A DNA stretch of 64,000 bases from JAGXKT01 sp964531695 (lineage in GTDB: Bacteria; Planctomycetota; Phycisphaerae; SM23-33). A model generated the notes under the pieces. It saw only the letters and a list, made by a program, of their open reading frames with translations, was not told the origin of the DNA and searched no databases. The stretch's first letter is position 1, and the number at the start of each line of letters is the position of its first letter. Made by a program: the position numbers and the translations under genes. Below, piece after piece: positions 49,853 to 59,838 of the stretch. The DNA lies in assembly GCA_964531695.1 (NCBI GenBank), contig CAZHEH010000002.1, positions 1 to 64,000 on the forward strand, given 5' to 3'.

Positions 49853-51190
49853 TCACCCGGACCGGGTCCGGGCGGATCGCCCCAGCAGCTTCCGCAGGGC
49901 GGCCGTGCGGCGCCGCTTGAGCAGCCAGGGGAACTTCTCGACTACGGCGCTGATCTGCTGAGCCGTTATCGAGGGCAGGTCCAGCAAGCTGCGCCCGCGG
50001 AACGCGTCGGACTCGGTTCGTCCGCTGAGCCAGCCGTTTTCGCGGCACAGCTCGGCCGCTCGCGTGCCCGGCGTGGGGCAGTAGACGCGCGGATGGACCT
50101 CATCCACGCGCGCCTCGCGCAGCAGGCCGAGTGTCTCTTCGACGGTAATCTCCGACTCGTAGGGCGCGCCGACGAACACCTCTGCCGCCACGCGCAGCCC
50201 GGCCGCTCTCAACTGCCGTATCGCCTCCACGACGTCCGCGTCGGACAGGTGCATGGATAGGATCTCCTCGCGGATAAAGCGGCTGCCGGAGCCGATGTGC
50301 GTGTGGACCCAGCGGCAGCGGCCGTCGGCGAGCATGCGGGCGACTTCGGGCGTGACCTTCTCCAGGCGCACGTGGCAGCGGAACGGCAGCTTGCAGGCGC
50401 GGGGGTACTCCGCGCAGAACTCCGCCAGCCACGCGGGGTCCATCGCGAAGGCGTGGTCGTAGAAGGTGACGCACGCCGCATCCGGGTACGCGCGGGTCAG
50501 GGTTTCGATCTCGCCCAGGACGTTGCCGACGCTCCGGCGGCGAACGAAGGCGACGGGGTCTTCGGCGTACAGGTCCATGTACCAGTCGTTGATGCAGTAC
50601 GCGCACCACAGCGGGCAGCCGCGGCAGGCCTTGACGCACAGCTCCCTCGTGGCCTTAACGGCATCGCCGTAACCGAACAGCTCGCGCTCCGCGGAGGGCA
50701 GTCCGTCCACGTCGGCCGGGAGTGGAACGGGCCCGGACTTGGCCAGCCCGCCATCCGTGTACGTCCAAACCCCGGCGATGTCCACCGGGTCGCGCCCCTC
50801 CCGCTGGGCCTCCAGCCACCGGACCGCGGCGCGGTCGTATTCGCCCAGGATCAGCGACCGCACGCCCGGGAAGCTCACCGCGCGGCTCGGCTTGGCCGTG
50901 GCAAACCGCCCGGCCACGGCGATCGGGGCGTCGGTCCGCTCGGCAATCGCCGCGATGGTCCGCCGCCCGGCCGCCACTTGGAGCGGGTCCAGCTCCACGA
51001 GGACCGCGTCCGGCGGGGCCTCCCGGAGGGCGGCGGCGATTCGTTCCTCCCGGAAGCCGGGCAACGTCAGGAGCCCGCACGAGAGCCCGGCCCGCCGCGC
51101 CAACGCAGCGACGACTCCCAGCGATTGGGAGAACACCGGCGACGGATCGCCACGACAGGGGTCGGCAAACTGTAGAAGCAAGGCGTGCAA
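49853..51190 (-). CDS. Radical SAM protein with N-terminal B12-binding-like domain
   Basis: The 445-residue protein has a B12-binding-like domain at about 1-130 (LGVVAALARRAGLSCGLLTLPGF, DAVLVELDPLQ), though the usual DxHxxG cobalamin-ligand motif is not visible. The radical SAM domain starts with Cys192-x3-Cys196-x2-Cys199 (RGCPLWCAYCINDWYMD), which binds the 4Fe-4S cluster. VHTHIGSGSRFIREEIL and LRVAAEVFVGAPYES fit the family barrel. Members perform methylations, cyclisations and other radical reactions; this substrate is unknown. It is divergent from the ATP synthase operon and has no partner gene. Confidence 0.88.
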   Translation of the reverse strand: MHALLLQFADPCRGDPSPVFSQSLGVVAALARRAGLSCGLLTLPGFREERIAAALREAPPDAVLVELDPLQVAAGRRTIAAIAERTDAPIAVAGRFATAKPSRAVSFPGVRSLILGEYDRAAVRWLEAQREGRDPVDIAGVWTYTDGGLAKSGPVPLPADVDGLPSAERELFGYGDAVKATRELCVKACRGCPLWCAYCINDWYMDLYAEDPVAFVRRRSVGNVLGEIETLTRAYPDAACVTFYDHAFAMDPAWLAEFCAEYPRACKLPFRCHVRLEKVTPEVARMLADGRCRWVHTHIGSGSRFIREEILSMHLSDADVVEAIRQLRAAGLRVAAEVFVGAPYESEITVEETLGLLREARVDEVHPRVYCPTPGTRAAELCRENGWLSGRTESDAFRGRSLLDLPSITAQQISAVVEKFPWLLKRRRTAALRKLLGRSARTRSG

Positions 51191-51329
51191 GGCGGTCCTC
51201 CGGTGTCGGACGCATCGTACCGCGCCGGCCGGCCGCGAGCAACGCGGGCCGGGACCCCGGCGGCGCCCCGGACGGTGCCTTCATGGGTTGATCCCGTTCG
51301 ACTCGGCTCGCCCATTCGCCCGTTGGCGA

Positions 51330-51358
51330 TTGACTCCGGCGCGAGGGCCGGTTAGTGT
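51330..51358 (+). promoter_or_regulatory. Candidate promoter of the ATP synthase operon
   Basis: TTGACT (51330-51335) and TAGTGT (51353-51358) have a 17-bp spacer and lie 41 nt before the first operon gene. The -10 keeps the key TA...T positions but is weak. Confidence 0.4.
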
Positions 51359-51399
51359 GCGATCACGCGTGTGGGTACCGCGGTGATCGGCGCGGAATC

Positions 51400-51636
51400 A
51401 TGGCTGGTTCGGACAATCGCTCACGGATTGGGCGCTACAGCACGGCTGGGTTGCAGTTCATCATCCCCTTCGCCGCGCTGACCGTGCTGGGCATCTGGAT
51501 CGACCGCAAGCTTCACACGTTGCCCGGATTCACGATCAACGGCGCGGTCATCGGCTTCGTCGCCGGCGTCCTGCGTCTGCGACAGCTTGCCCGCGCGGCT
51601 CGGGATGAGCAGCGCGGGGAGGACGAGCCCGAGTGA
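51400..51636 (+). CDS. AtpZ/AtpI-like ATP synthase-associated membrane protein
   Basis: The 78-residue protein has two membrane segments, residues about 15-33 (GLQFIIPFAALTVLGIW) and 43-60 (FTINGAVIGFVAGVL), and a charged tail. The layout GxWxDxxxxxxP...GxxxGxxxG fits the AtpZ/AtpI family, whose members assist Fo assembly or carry magnesium. It is the first gene of the operon, and its stop overlaps the GTG start of the a-subunit gene by 4 nt. Confidence 0.75.
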   Translation: MAGSDNRSRIGRYSTAGLQFIIPFAALTVLGIWIDRKLHTLPGFTINGAVIGFVAGVLRLRQLARAARDEQRGEDEPE

Positions 51637-52565
51637 CGCCGCGAGAAGCGGAGCCGCAGATGCTGCCCCTGGCCTTCAGCGATCTGTTGCAGCACATCAG
51701 CGACAACCCCTGGCCGGGTTGGCAGGTCGAGGTCGCGGGCATGACCGTCACGCTCATGTCCAGCGCCATCGCCACGATGCTGCTGGTCGCGATCACGCTG
51801 ATGGTCGTACTGCCGATCCTCGCCCGAAGGTGGCGAACCGTCCCCCACGGCGGGGCCAACGCCTTGGAGGTCGTCGTCGTTTTCGTCCGGGACATGATCG
51901 CCAAGCCGGCGCTGAAGGACCGGGCGTACACGTTTCTGCCGTTCCTCCTGACGATGTTCGTGTTCATCCTGGCGATGAACATGGCGGGGCTTGTCCCGCT
52001 GGAGCAGATCGCCCATATCATCGGCGCGCATACCGGCGTCGAAGTGCACATCGGCGGGGCGCCGACGTCCGTCATGACGCTCTGCGGCGGGCTGGCGGCG
52101 GCGACGCTGATGATGATCGTCCTGACCGGCCTTCAGCGCACGGCCGAGCGCTGGCGCGAGCGCAAGGGCTGGCCTTGGCCCGTGTGCATCGCGCTGTCGC
52201 CGCTGCTGTGGCTGGTTGGCCTGAGCCCGGCCGTGCCCGGCCGCGTCGGGGCCGTGCTCCGCGTGCCGCTGTCGCTGCTGGAGTTCGTGGGGGCGGTGGG
52301 CAAGTGCGGCGCGCTGGTGATCCGCCTGTTCGCCAACATGATGTCGGGGCACGTGCTGCTTGGCGTGCTGCTGCTGTTCGTGTTCCAGGCGGGCGCGGCG
52401 TGGGTGGAGACGGGCTCGAAGCACGTTCTGCACGTGGCGCCGGCGGTGGTGGCGGCCAGCGTGCTCGTGAGCATACTGGAGTTGGTCGTGGCCGGCCTTC
52501 AGGCGTATATCTTCACGTTCCTGGCGGCGATGTTCCTCGGATTGTACGCTGAGGGCCAGCACTGA
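51633..52565 (+). CDS. atpB: ATP synthase Fo subunit a
   Basis: The 310-residue protein starts at GTG 51633; an ATG at 51660 is also possible. About six membrane helices are seen. The essential arginine lies in VIRLFANMMSGHVLLGVLLL, and the last helix is LVVAGLQAYIFTFLAAMFLGL. PHGGANALEVVVVFVRDMI and PFLLTMFVFILAMNMAGLVP are typical of bacterial and chloroplast a subunits. Subunit a forms the two half-channels for protons against the c-ring. Confidence 0.93.
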   Translation: MTPREAEPQMLPLAFSDLLQHISDNPWPGWQVEVAGMTVTLMSSAIATMLLVAITLMVVLPILARRWRTVPHGGANALEVVVVFVRDMIAKPALKDRAYTFLPFLLTMFVFILAMNMAGLVPLEQIAHIIGAHTGVEVHIGGAPTSVMTLCGGLAAATLMMIVLTGLQRTAERWRERKGWPWPVCIALSPLLWLVGLSPAVPGRVGAVLRVPLSLLEFVGAVGKCGALVIRLFANMMSGHVLLGVLLLFVFQAGAAWVETGSKHVLHVAPAVVAASVLVSILELVVAGLQAYIFTFLAAMFLGLYAEGQH

Positions 52566-52596
52566 TGGCAACCGAATCCCAGATAGGGAGAATCGT

Positions 52597-52974
52597 ATGA
52601 GGCGACTGCAAACGTGGACGGGCGCTCTGGCGATCGGGGCGGTCCTTGTGATCTGCGCGTCCCCGGCGTCGGCGGCCGACGAGGAGCCGGCCGAGGGGCA
52701 GCATGCCGGGCCCGCGACCGAGGCCGAGGCCGAAGGCGGCACGACGCTGGCCGACGCGGTGATGATCGTCGGGGCCTGTCTCGGCTCGGCGGCGGCGGTC
52801 ATCGGCGGCGGGCTGGCCATCGCCAAGATCGGCGGGCGCTGCATGGAGTCGATGGCGCGGCAGCCGGAGGCGGCGGGCTCGATGTTCGGGCCGATGTTCG
52901 TCGCCGCGGCCATGGTCGAGGGCGCCATGCTGTTCGCCATTCTCGTGTGTCTCCTGACCGTCCTGGTGCGATAG
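52597..52974 (+). CDS. atpE: ATP synthase Fo subunit c (with signal-peptide-like N-terminus)
   Basis: The 125-residue protein is longer than usual (about 75-85). It begins with a signal-like segment (LAIGAVLVICASPASAAD) and an acidic stretch up to about residue 48. The two-helix hairpin follows with the conserved loop Arg88-Gln-Pro90 (ARQP) and the ion-binding carboxylate Glu108 (AAAMVEGAMLFAIL). The residue after Glu is Gly, not the Ser or Thr of sodium-binding c subunits, so proton use is more likely. The N-terminal segment is probably cleaved or drives insertion. Confidence 0.92.
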   Translation: MRRLQTWTGALAIGAVLVICASPASAADEEPAEGQHAGPATEAEAEGGTTLADAVMIVGACLGSAAAVIGGGLAIAKIGGRCMESMARQPEAAGSMFGPMFVAAAMVEGAMLFAILVCLLTVLVR

Positions 52975-52978
52975 CGAC

Positions 52979-53584
52979 ATGAACCGTCCCGGTCGGACAT
53001 CGCGGCTGTGGCTGCCGCTCATTGCGTGCGGGGCGGCGCTGCTTGCGCCGACGCAGGCGGCGTGGGCCCAGGGGGACCGGAGCATCTACTTCGGGGACCT
53101 GGGGCAGGCCGTGGTCGCGATCCTCACGTTCCTTGTGTTGCTGTTCGTGCTGGGCAGGTGGGTGTGGAAGCCCATCGTCAAACAGCTCCAGCGGCGCGAG
53201 GAGGCGATCCAGCAGACCATCGCCGACGCCGAGAAACGCCAGGCCGAGGCCGAGGAACTGCTGACCGACTACCGGCAGCGGCTGGATCAGGCCGACGAGG
53301 ACGCTCGCAAGGTCCTCACCGAGGCCCGCGAGCAGGCCGAGCAGGAGCGGCGAGACCTTCTCGAGGCGGCCCGGGCCGAGTCCCAGCGGCACGCGGAGGC
53401 CGTCCGCGAGGAGCTGGAGCAGGCCAAGCAGCAGGCCCTGCGCGAGCTGCGGGACGTGACGGCGGACGTGGCGGCGGACCTGGCCGAGCGGATCGTCCGC
53501 CGCGACCTCAGCGAGGAGGACCACAACCGACTGATCGACGAGTCGCTGGAGCGAATCCGCAAGCGGGGGGTGTGGCGGCCGTGA
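52979..53584 (+). CDS. atpF: ATP synthase Fo subunit b
   Basis: The 201-residue stator subunit has a signal-like start (LWLPLIACGAALLAPTQAAWAQ), one membrane segment near 43-62 (AVVAILTFLVLLFVLGRWVW) and a long charged coiled coil (about 65-180), with KPIVKQLQRREEAIQQTIAD at its base. It connects Fo to the top of F1 through subunit delta. It starts 4 nt after atpE, and its TGA overlaps the GTG start of atpH (GTGA). Confidence 0.92.
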   Translation: MNRPGRTSRLWLPLIACGAALLAPTQAAWAQGDRSIYFGDLGQAVVAILTFLVLLFVLGRWVWKPIVKQLQRREEAIQQTIADAEKRQAEAEELLTDYRQRLDQADEDARKVLTEAREQAEQERRDLLEAARAESQRHAEAVREELEQAKQQALRELRDVTADVAADLAERIVRRDLSEEDHNRLIDESLERIRKRGVWRP

Positions 53585-54195
53585 CGCGGCTGGCCGAGGA
53601 GATCGCCCCGGCCGCCCGCCCGCCGGAGGGCCCGGCGGACCGGTATGCCGACGCGCTCGTGCAGGCCGTGGGCGCGGACGGCGCGGCCGAGGTATCGGCC
53701 GAGATCGACGCGTTGCTCCGCGTGGCGAAGGATGAGCCGGGCGGGCTGACGCTGCTGACGGGCGCGACGCTCAGCCCGGCCGCCCACGCACGGAGCGTGG
53801 GCCGGGCACTGGCCGGGAACGTGCGAGAGGATACCGAGGCGCTCGTTCGCCTGCTGGCCGAGCGCGGGCAGGGGCACCGGCTGCCCGAAGTGGCGCGGGC
53901 CCTGCACGAGCGTCTGGACCGGGCGGCCGGGCGGTTCGAAGTCACCGTGACCTCGGCCGTGCCGCTGACCGAGCCGCAGCAGCGAGAGGCCGAGGCGGCC
54001 GTGCGCGACGCGCTGGGCGAACGGGCGATGGTGAAAACGCAAGTCAACCCGTCCCTGCTGGGCGGGATGACGGTGCAGGTTGGAGACATCCTGCTCGACG
54101 ACAGCGTGGCGGCCCGGCTGCGGTCCCTGCGCGAGGAGTTGGGTGGCGGCCCGGCGGCCGCCGGCGAACCCGAGATACGAACGGAGCAAGCATGA
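53581..54195 (+). CDS. atpH: ATP synthase F1 subunit delta (OSCP)
   Basis: The 204-residue protein starts with GTG at 53581, coupled to atpF. The N-terminal helical domain includes ADRYADALVQAVGADGAAEV. The C-terminal domain (about 118-188) has EVTVTSAVPLTEPQQREAEA, LLGGMTVQVGDILLDDSVAARLRSL, which match the delta signature. It joins subunit b to the alpha/beta head. Its stop shares ATGA with the fucosidase gene. Its C-terminal domain closely resembles the extra domain of the gamma subunit downstream. Confidence 0.9.
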   Translation: MTRLAEEIAPAARPPEGPADRYADALVQAVGADGAAEVSAEIDALLRVAKDEPGGLTLLTGATLSPAAHARSVGRALAGNVREDTEALVRLLAERGQGHRLPEVARALHERLDRAAGRFEVTVTSAVPLTEPQQREAEAAVRDALGERAMVKTQVNPSLLGGMTVQVGDILLDDSVAARLRSLREELGGGPAAAGEPEIRTEQA

Positions 54196-55454
54196 CCAAG
54201 CGCAAGCTGGAAGCGACGGCCAAGGCCGAGAAGAACCGAACGCGGCGACTGAAGTGGTGGCACGACGCCCGCTTTGGCATGTTCGTCCATTGGGGGCTGT
54301 ACTCGCAGCTCGGGCGGCACGAGTGGGTGATGAACCGCGAGCGGATTCCGCTGCGCGAGTACGAGAAGCTTGCGCGCACCTGGAAGCCCAAGGACCGCCC
54401 GGCCCGCGAGTGGGCGAAGCTCGCCCGCGACGCCGGGATGAAGTACATGGTCATGACGACCAAGCACCATGAGGGCTTCTGCCTGTGGGACACGAAGCAG
54501 ACGACCTACAACGCCGCGCGGCGCGGCCCGAAGCGCGATCTCGTGGCCGAGTACGTGGACGCGTGCCGCGAGTTCGGGCTGAAGGTCGGCTTCTACTACT
54601 CGCTGCTGGACTGGCACCACCCGGACGGGCACAAGTGCGCCACGAGCGAGGCGGCCCGGCGGCGCTTCGTGGACTTCACCCACGGCTGCGTCGAGGAGTT
54701 GATGTCGAACTACGGCAAGATCGACATTCTCTGGTACGACGTGCCCCGGCCGCTGGAATCGCCCGAGGCCTGGGAAAGCGCCGCCATGAATGAGATGGCC
54801 CGGCAGGTTCAGCCGCATATTCTCATCAACAACCGCTCGCAGTTGCCCGAGGACTTCGGCACGCCGGAGGAGCACATTCGGGCCGAGCGGGCCGGTCGCG
54901 CCTGGGAGGCCTGCATGACCTTCAACGGCTCGTGGGGCTGGATGCCGTACGCGCCGGAGGAGGACTGGCACACGTCCAGGGCGGTGGTCAAGATGCTCCG
55001 GCAGGTCACCGCCGGCGGCGGGAACCTGCTGCTGAACATCGGCCCGAAGCCCGACGGCTCCGTCCCGGAAGAGGCGGTCCCGCGGCTGAATACGGTCGGC
55101 AAGTGGCTTCGCAAGTACGGCGACGAATGCGTCTACGGCAAGGTGGACCGCGCGGACGAGCTGGCGGGCATGCCGTTCGGCCAATTCACGCGCAGGGGCA
55201 GGACGGCGCACTTCTGGGTCGATCGGTGGGTCGGCAGCGAGTTGACGATTGGCGGGCTGAAGGGCAAGTGTAAGGGGGTCGCACTGGTGGGCAGCCAGCG
55301 CAAGTTGCGCTACAGCCAGAAGGGCGAGCGGCTGACGATCCGCGGTCTGCCGAAGTCCTGCCCCGACAAGTTCGTCGGCATCGCTCCGCTCCGCATCGAG
55401 TTCGCCGGAAAGGCGAAGCAGCCGTTCACGCCCAGCTATCCCGGAGATCGGTAA
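54192..55454 (+). CDS. GH29 alpha-L-fucosidase, inside the ATP synthase operon
   Basis: The 420-residue protein has no signal peptide, so it should be cytoplasmic and act on imported fucosylated sugars. GH29 markers are WWHDARFGMFVHWGLYSQLG (His33), MTTKHHEGFCLWD, FGLKVGFYYSLLDWHHPDG and KIDILWYDVPRP. Asp183 in WYD stands at the family's nucleophile position. WGWMPYAPEEDWHTSRAVVKML and NLLLNIGPKPDGSVPEEAV also fit. The ATG overlaps the atpH stop by 4 nt, and atpA begins 21 nt after its stop. It is thus co-translated with ATP synthase genes, though no functional link is known. It could be a lineage-specific insertion. Confidence 0.92.
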   Translation: MTKRKLEATAKAEKNRTRRLKWWHDARFGMFVHWGLYSQLGRHEWVMNRERIPLREYEKLARTWKPKDRPAREWAKLARDAGMKYMVMTTKHHEGFCLWDTKQTTYNAARRGPKRDLVAEYVDACREFGLKVGFYYSLLDWHHPDGHKCATSEAARRRFVDFTHGCVEELMSNYGKIDILWYDVPRPLESPEAWESAAMNEMARQVQPHILINNRSQLPEDFGTPEEHIRAERAGRAWEACMTFNGSWGWMPYAPEEDWHTSRAVVKMLRQVTAGGGNLLLNIGPKPDGSVPEEAVPRLNTVGKWLRKYGDECVYGKVDRADELAGMPFGQFTRRGRTAHFWVDRWVGSELTIGGLKGKCKGVALVGSQRKLRYSQKGERLTIRGLPKSCPDKFVGIAPLRIEFAGKAKQPFTPSYPGDR

Positions 55455-55475
55455 CCCGCGCGTCGCCTGAAGCGC

Positions 55476-57176
<1,701 letters not shown>

Positions 57177-57179
57177 ACC

Positions 57180-58379
57180 ATGGCTCGCGCGCGGAGCATC
57201 GCCCAGCGACTCACGGCCGTGCGGAATATTCGCACCGTCACCTCCACCATGGAGAAGGTCGCGGCCGCCCGTTTCCAGCGGGCCCAGAAGCGTGCGGGCG
57301 CACGGCCGTACGGGCAGCACCTCATGTCGATCATCGCCGACGTGCTGCGGCGAGAGGACGCGCCCTGGGATCATCCGCTGCTGACGGAGCAACCCGACGT
57401 GCCGGACGTGCTGCTCGTGCTCAGCTCGGATCGCGGGCTGTGCGGCGCCTACAACACGGCCGTGCTGCACCTGGCGATGGAGCGGCTGGGGCAGATTCTG
57501 CGGGCCGGGTTGCAGGCCCGGCTGCACGTGGCCGGGCGGCGCGGGTTGCGGTACTTCCGTCACCGCAACTTCCACGTGGATCGGGCGCACGAGGAGGTCT
57601 TCTCCGGACCGGAGCCGCGGTACGAGCCGGTGGCGAAGCTGGCCGACGAGATGATGGATGCCTTCGTCCAGGGCGAGATCGGCGGGCTTGAGGTGGCGTA
57701 CGTGCAGTTCCTCTCGTCCGGGCGGCAGAAGGCGGCCATTGCCCGGATCCTGCCGCTGGGGGACGTCGATGCCGGCTCCGAGGCGGAGATCGGCCCGGCC
57801 GCGCGGGAATACGAATTCCTGCCGGGCGAGGGCGCGATCCTCGATGAGCTGCTGCCGATGGCGGTCCGGCAGCGTCTGTTCGGCTGCTGCGTGGACGCGT
57901 CTCTGTCCGAGCACGCCATGCGGATCTCCTCGATGCGGGCGGCGACGGACAACGCCGACGAGATGATCCGGAAGCTGACGCGGCAATACAACCGGCTCCG
58001 CCAGGGCAGGATTACGACGGAACTGGCCGAGATCATGGGCGGCCAGGCCGTGGCCGAGGAGGAGTCTGGCGCCGAGCCGGCCGAGGTTCTCCGGCAGCGT
58101 CTCATGGCCGTGCAGGGCAAGCAGGAGGTGGACGTGACCACGGCCGTGCCGTTGGCCGAGCCGCAGCGGCGAGACCTGACGGCCGCGCTGCGCGAGGCCC
58201 TCGACGCCGAGCCGGTGCTGCGCGAGCACGTCGAACCGGAGCTGGCCGGCGGCGTGGTGCTGGTCGCGGGCGACCGCGTGCTGGACGCGAGCGTGGCCGG
58301 CGCGCTGGGTCGCTTTCGGCAGTCGATACGCCGGCGCGAGCCGGCGGGAGCCGCGACCGGCGCGGAGGAAGCGGAATGA
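57180..58379 (+). CDS. atpG: ATP synthase F1 subunit gamma with extra OSCP-like C-terminal domain
   Basis: The normal gamma rotor shaft covers about 1-292: RLTAVRNIRTVTSTMEKVAA, LSSDRGLCGAYNTAVL and MRAATDNADEMIRKLTRQYN, then ITTELAEIMGGQAV. The protein then continues to 399 with a segment (about 300-384) that resembles the delta C-terminal domain of this operon: VDVTTAVPLAEPQRRDLTAAL and VLVAGDRVLDASVAGAL match VTVTSAVPLTEPQQREAEAA and VQVGDILLDDSVAARL. Usual gamma is about 290 residues. The gene is 3 nt after atpA and overlaps atpD by 4 nt. Confidence 0.9.
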   Translation: MARARSIAQRLTAVRNIRTVTSTMEKVAAARFQRAQKRAGARPYGQHLMSIIADVLRREDAPWDHPLLTEQPDVPDVLLVLSSDRGLCGAYNTAVLHLAMERLGQILRAGLQARLHVAGRRGLRYFRHRNFHVDRAHEEVFSGPEPRYEPVAKLADEMMDAFVQGEIGGLEVAYVQFLSSGRQKAAIARILPLGDVDAGSEAEIGPAAREYEFLPGEGAILDELLPMAVRQRLFGCCVDASLSEHAMRISSMRAATDNADEMIRKLTRQYNRLRQGRITTELAEIMGGQAVAEEESGAEPAEVLRQRLMAVQGKQEVDVTTAVPLAEPQRRDLTAALREALDAEPVLREHVEPELAGGVVLVAGDRVLDASVAGALGRFRQSIRRREPAGAATGAEEAE

Positions 58380-59821
58380 ACCAGACCGAGCAAGCGACCG
58401 GCCGTATCACGCAGGTGATGGGATCGACGTTCGACGTCGAGTTCCCGGAGGATCGGCTCCCGCGGATCTACAACGCGCTGCGAGTAGAGGCCGAGGCCAA
58501 GGGCCGGCCCGTCAGCGTTACCGGCGAGGTGCAGCAGCATCTCGGCGCGGGTTCCGTGCGGTGCGTGGCGCTGGGCTCGACGGACGGGCTGGTGCGCGGC
58601 ATGGAGGCGGCCGACACGGGCCACCCGGTCCGCATGCCGGTGGGGTCCGGCGTGCTGGGGCGCGTATTCAACCTGCTCGGCGAGCCGATCGACGGGCGCG
58701 GGCCGGTCGACGCGGAGGACCAACGGGGGATCCACGCGTCGCCGCCGGACTTCGAGTCCCTCTCGCCGCAGAACGAGGTTTTCGAGACGGGCATCAAGGT
58801 CATCGACCTGATGGTGCCGTTCGTTCGCGGCGGCAAAATGGGTTTGATCGGCGGGGCGGGTCTCGGCAAGACCGTGCTCATCCAGGAACTCATCGCCCGC
58901 GTGGCCACGCGGCACGGCGGCTACAGCGTCTTCGCCGGCGTCGGCGAGCGCAGCCGCGAGGGCAACGACATGTGGCTCGAGATGCAGGACATGCCCGTCG
59001 GCGACGCGGGCGAGACGTTGCTGGACCGCACGGCCATGGTGTTCGGGCAGATGAACGAGCCGCCCGGCGCCCGCCTGCGCGCCGCGCTCAGCGCGATGAC
59101 GCTGGCCGAGTACTTCCGCGACCAGGGCGCCGAGACGCTCTTGTTCATCGACAATATCTTCCGCTTCTCGCAGGCGGGCAGCGAGGTCTCCGCGCTGCTC
59201 GGCCGCATGCCGTCGGCCGTCGGGTACCAGCCGACGCTCGCGACGGAGATGGGCGAGCTTCAGGAGCGGATCACCTCGACGCGGAGCGGAGCGATCACCT
59301 CCGTCCAAGCGATTTACGTACCCGCGGACGACCTGACCGACCCGGCGCCGGCCACGGCTATCACGCACCTCGATGCCTTCATCGTGCTGGAGCGGTCGAT
59401 CGTCGAGAAGGGCATTTACCCGGCGGTCGATCCGCTGGGCAGCTCGTCGCGCATCCTCGACCCGCAGTATGTCGGGCAGGAGCACTACGACGTGGCTCGC
59501 GAGGTCCAACGGATTCTCCAGCGCTACCGTGACCTCCAGGATCTGATCGCGATCCTCGGGGTCGACGAGCTGAGCGAGGACGACCGGCAGGTCGTCAGCC
59601 GGGCTCGGCGGATTGAGCGGTTCTTCTCGCAGCCGTTCCTGACGGCCGAGGTCTTCACGGGCAAGCCGGGCGACTTCACGCCGCTCAGTGAGACGGTTCG
59701 CTCCTTCCGCGAGATATGCGAGGGCAAGTGGGACCACCTGCCGGAGGCGGCGTTCATGTACGTCGGGGCCATCGAGGACGCCGCCGCCCAGGCGGAGAAG
59801 CGCGGGATGCGGGCCACGTGA
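58376..59821 (+). CDS. atpD: ATP synthase F1 subunit beta (catalytic)
   Basis: The 481-residue catalytic subunit has Walker A GGAGLGKT (159-166), the catalytic Glu191 in GERSREGNDMW, LLFIDNIFRFSQAGSEVSALLGRMPSAVGYQPTL (given in parts: FIDNIFRFSQ, GRMPSAVGYQP) and TSVQAIYVPADDLTDPAP. The usual DELSEED loop reads DELSEDD (397-403). Length is normal. It overlaps gamma by 4 nt. In most operons atpC (epsilon) follows, but here the next gene, 17 nt downstream, is a deaminase. Confidence 0.97.
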   Translation: MNQTEQATGRITQVMGSTFDVEFPEDRLPRIYNALRVEAEAKGRPVSVTGEVQQHLGAGSVRCVALGSTDGLVRGMEAADTGHPVRMPVGSGVLGRVFNLLGEPIDGRGPVDAEDQRGIHASPPDFESLSPQNEVFETGIKVIDLMVPFVRGGKMGLIGGAGLGKTVLIQELIARVATRHGGYSVFAGVGERSREGNDMWLEMQDMPVGDAGETLLDRTAMVFGQMNEPPGARLRAALSAMTLAEYFRDQGAETLLFIDNIFRFSQAGSEVSALLGRMPSAVGYQPTLATEMGELQERITSTRSGAITSVQAIYVPADDLTDPAPATAITHLDAFIVLERSIVEKGIYPAVDPLGSSSRILDPQYVGQEHYDVAREVQRILQRYRDLQDLIAILGVDELSEDDRQVVSRARRIERFFSQPFLTAEVFTGKPGDFTPLSETVRSFREICEGKWDHLPEAAFMYVGAIEDAAAQAEKRGMRAT

Positions 59822-59838
59822 GGCGCGAGGAGCCGGGC

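Noticed and set aside
49686..49961. Small plus-strand frame after the lysozyme-like gene
   Set aside because: It overlaps the end of the radical SAM gene and has no domain or good ribosome site.
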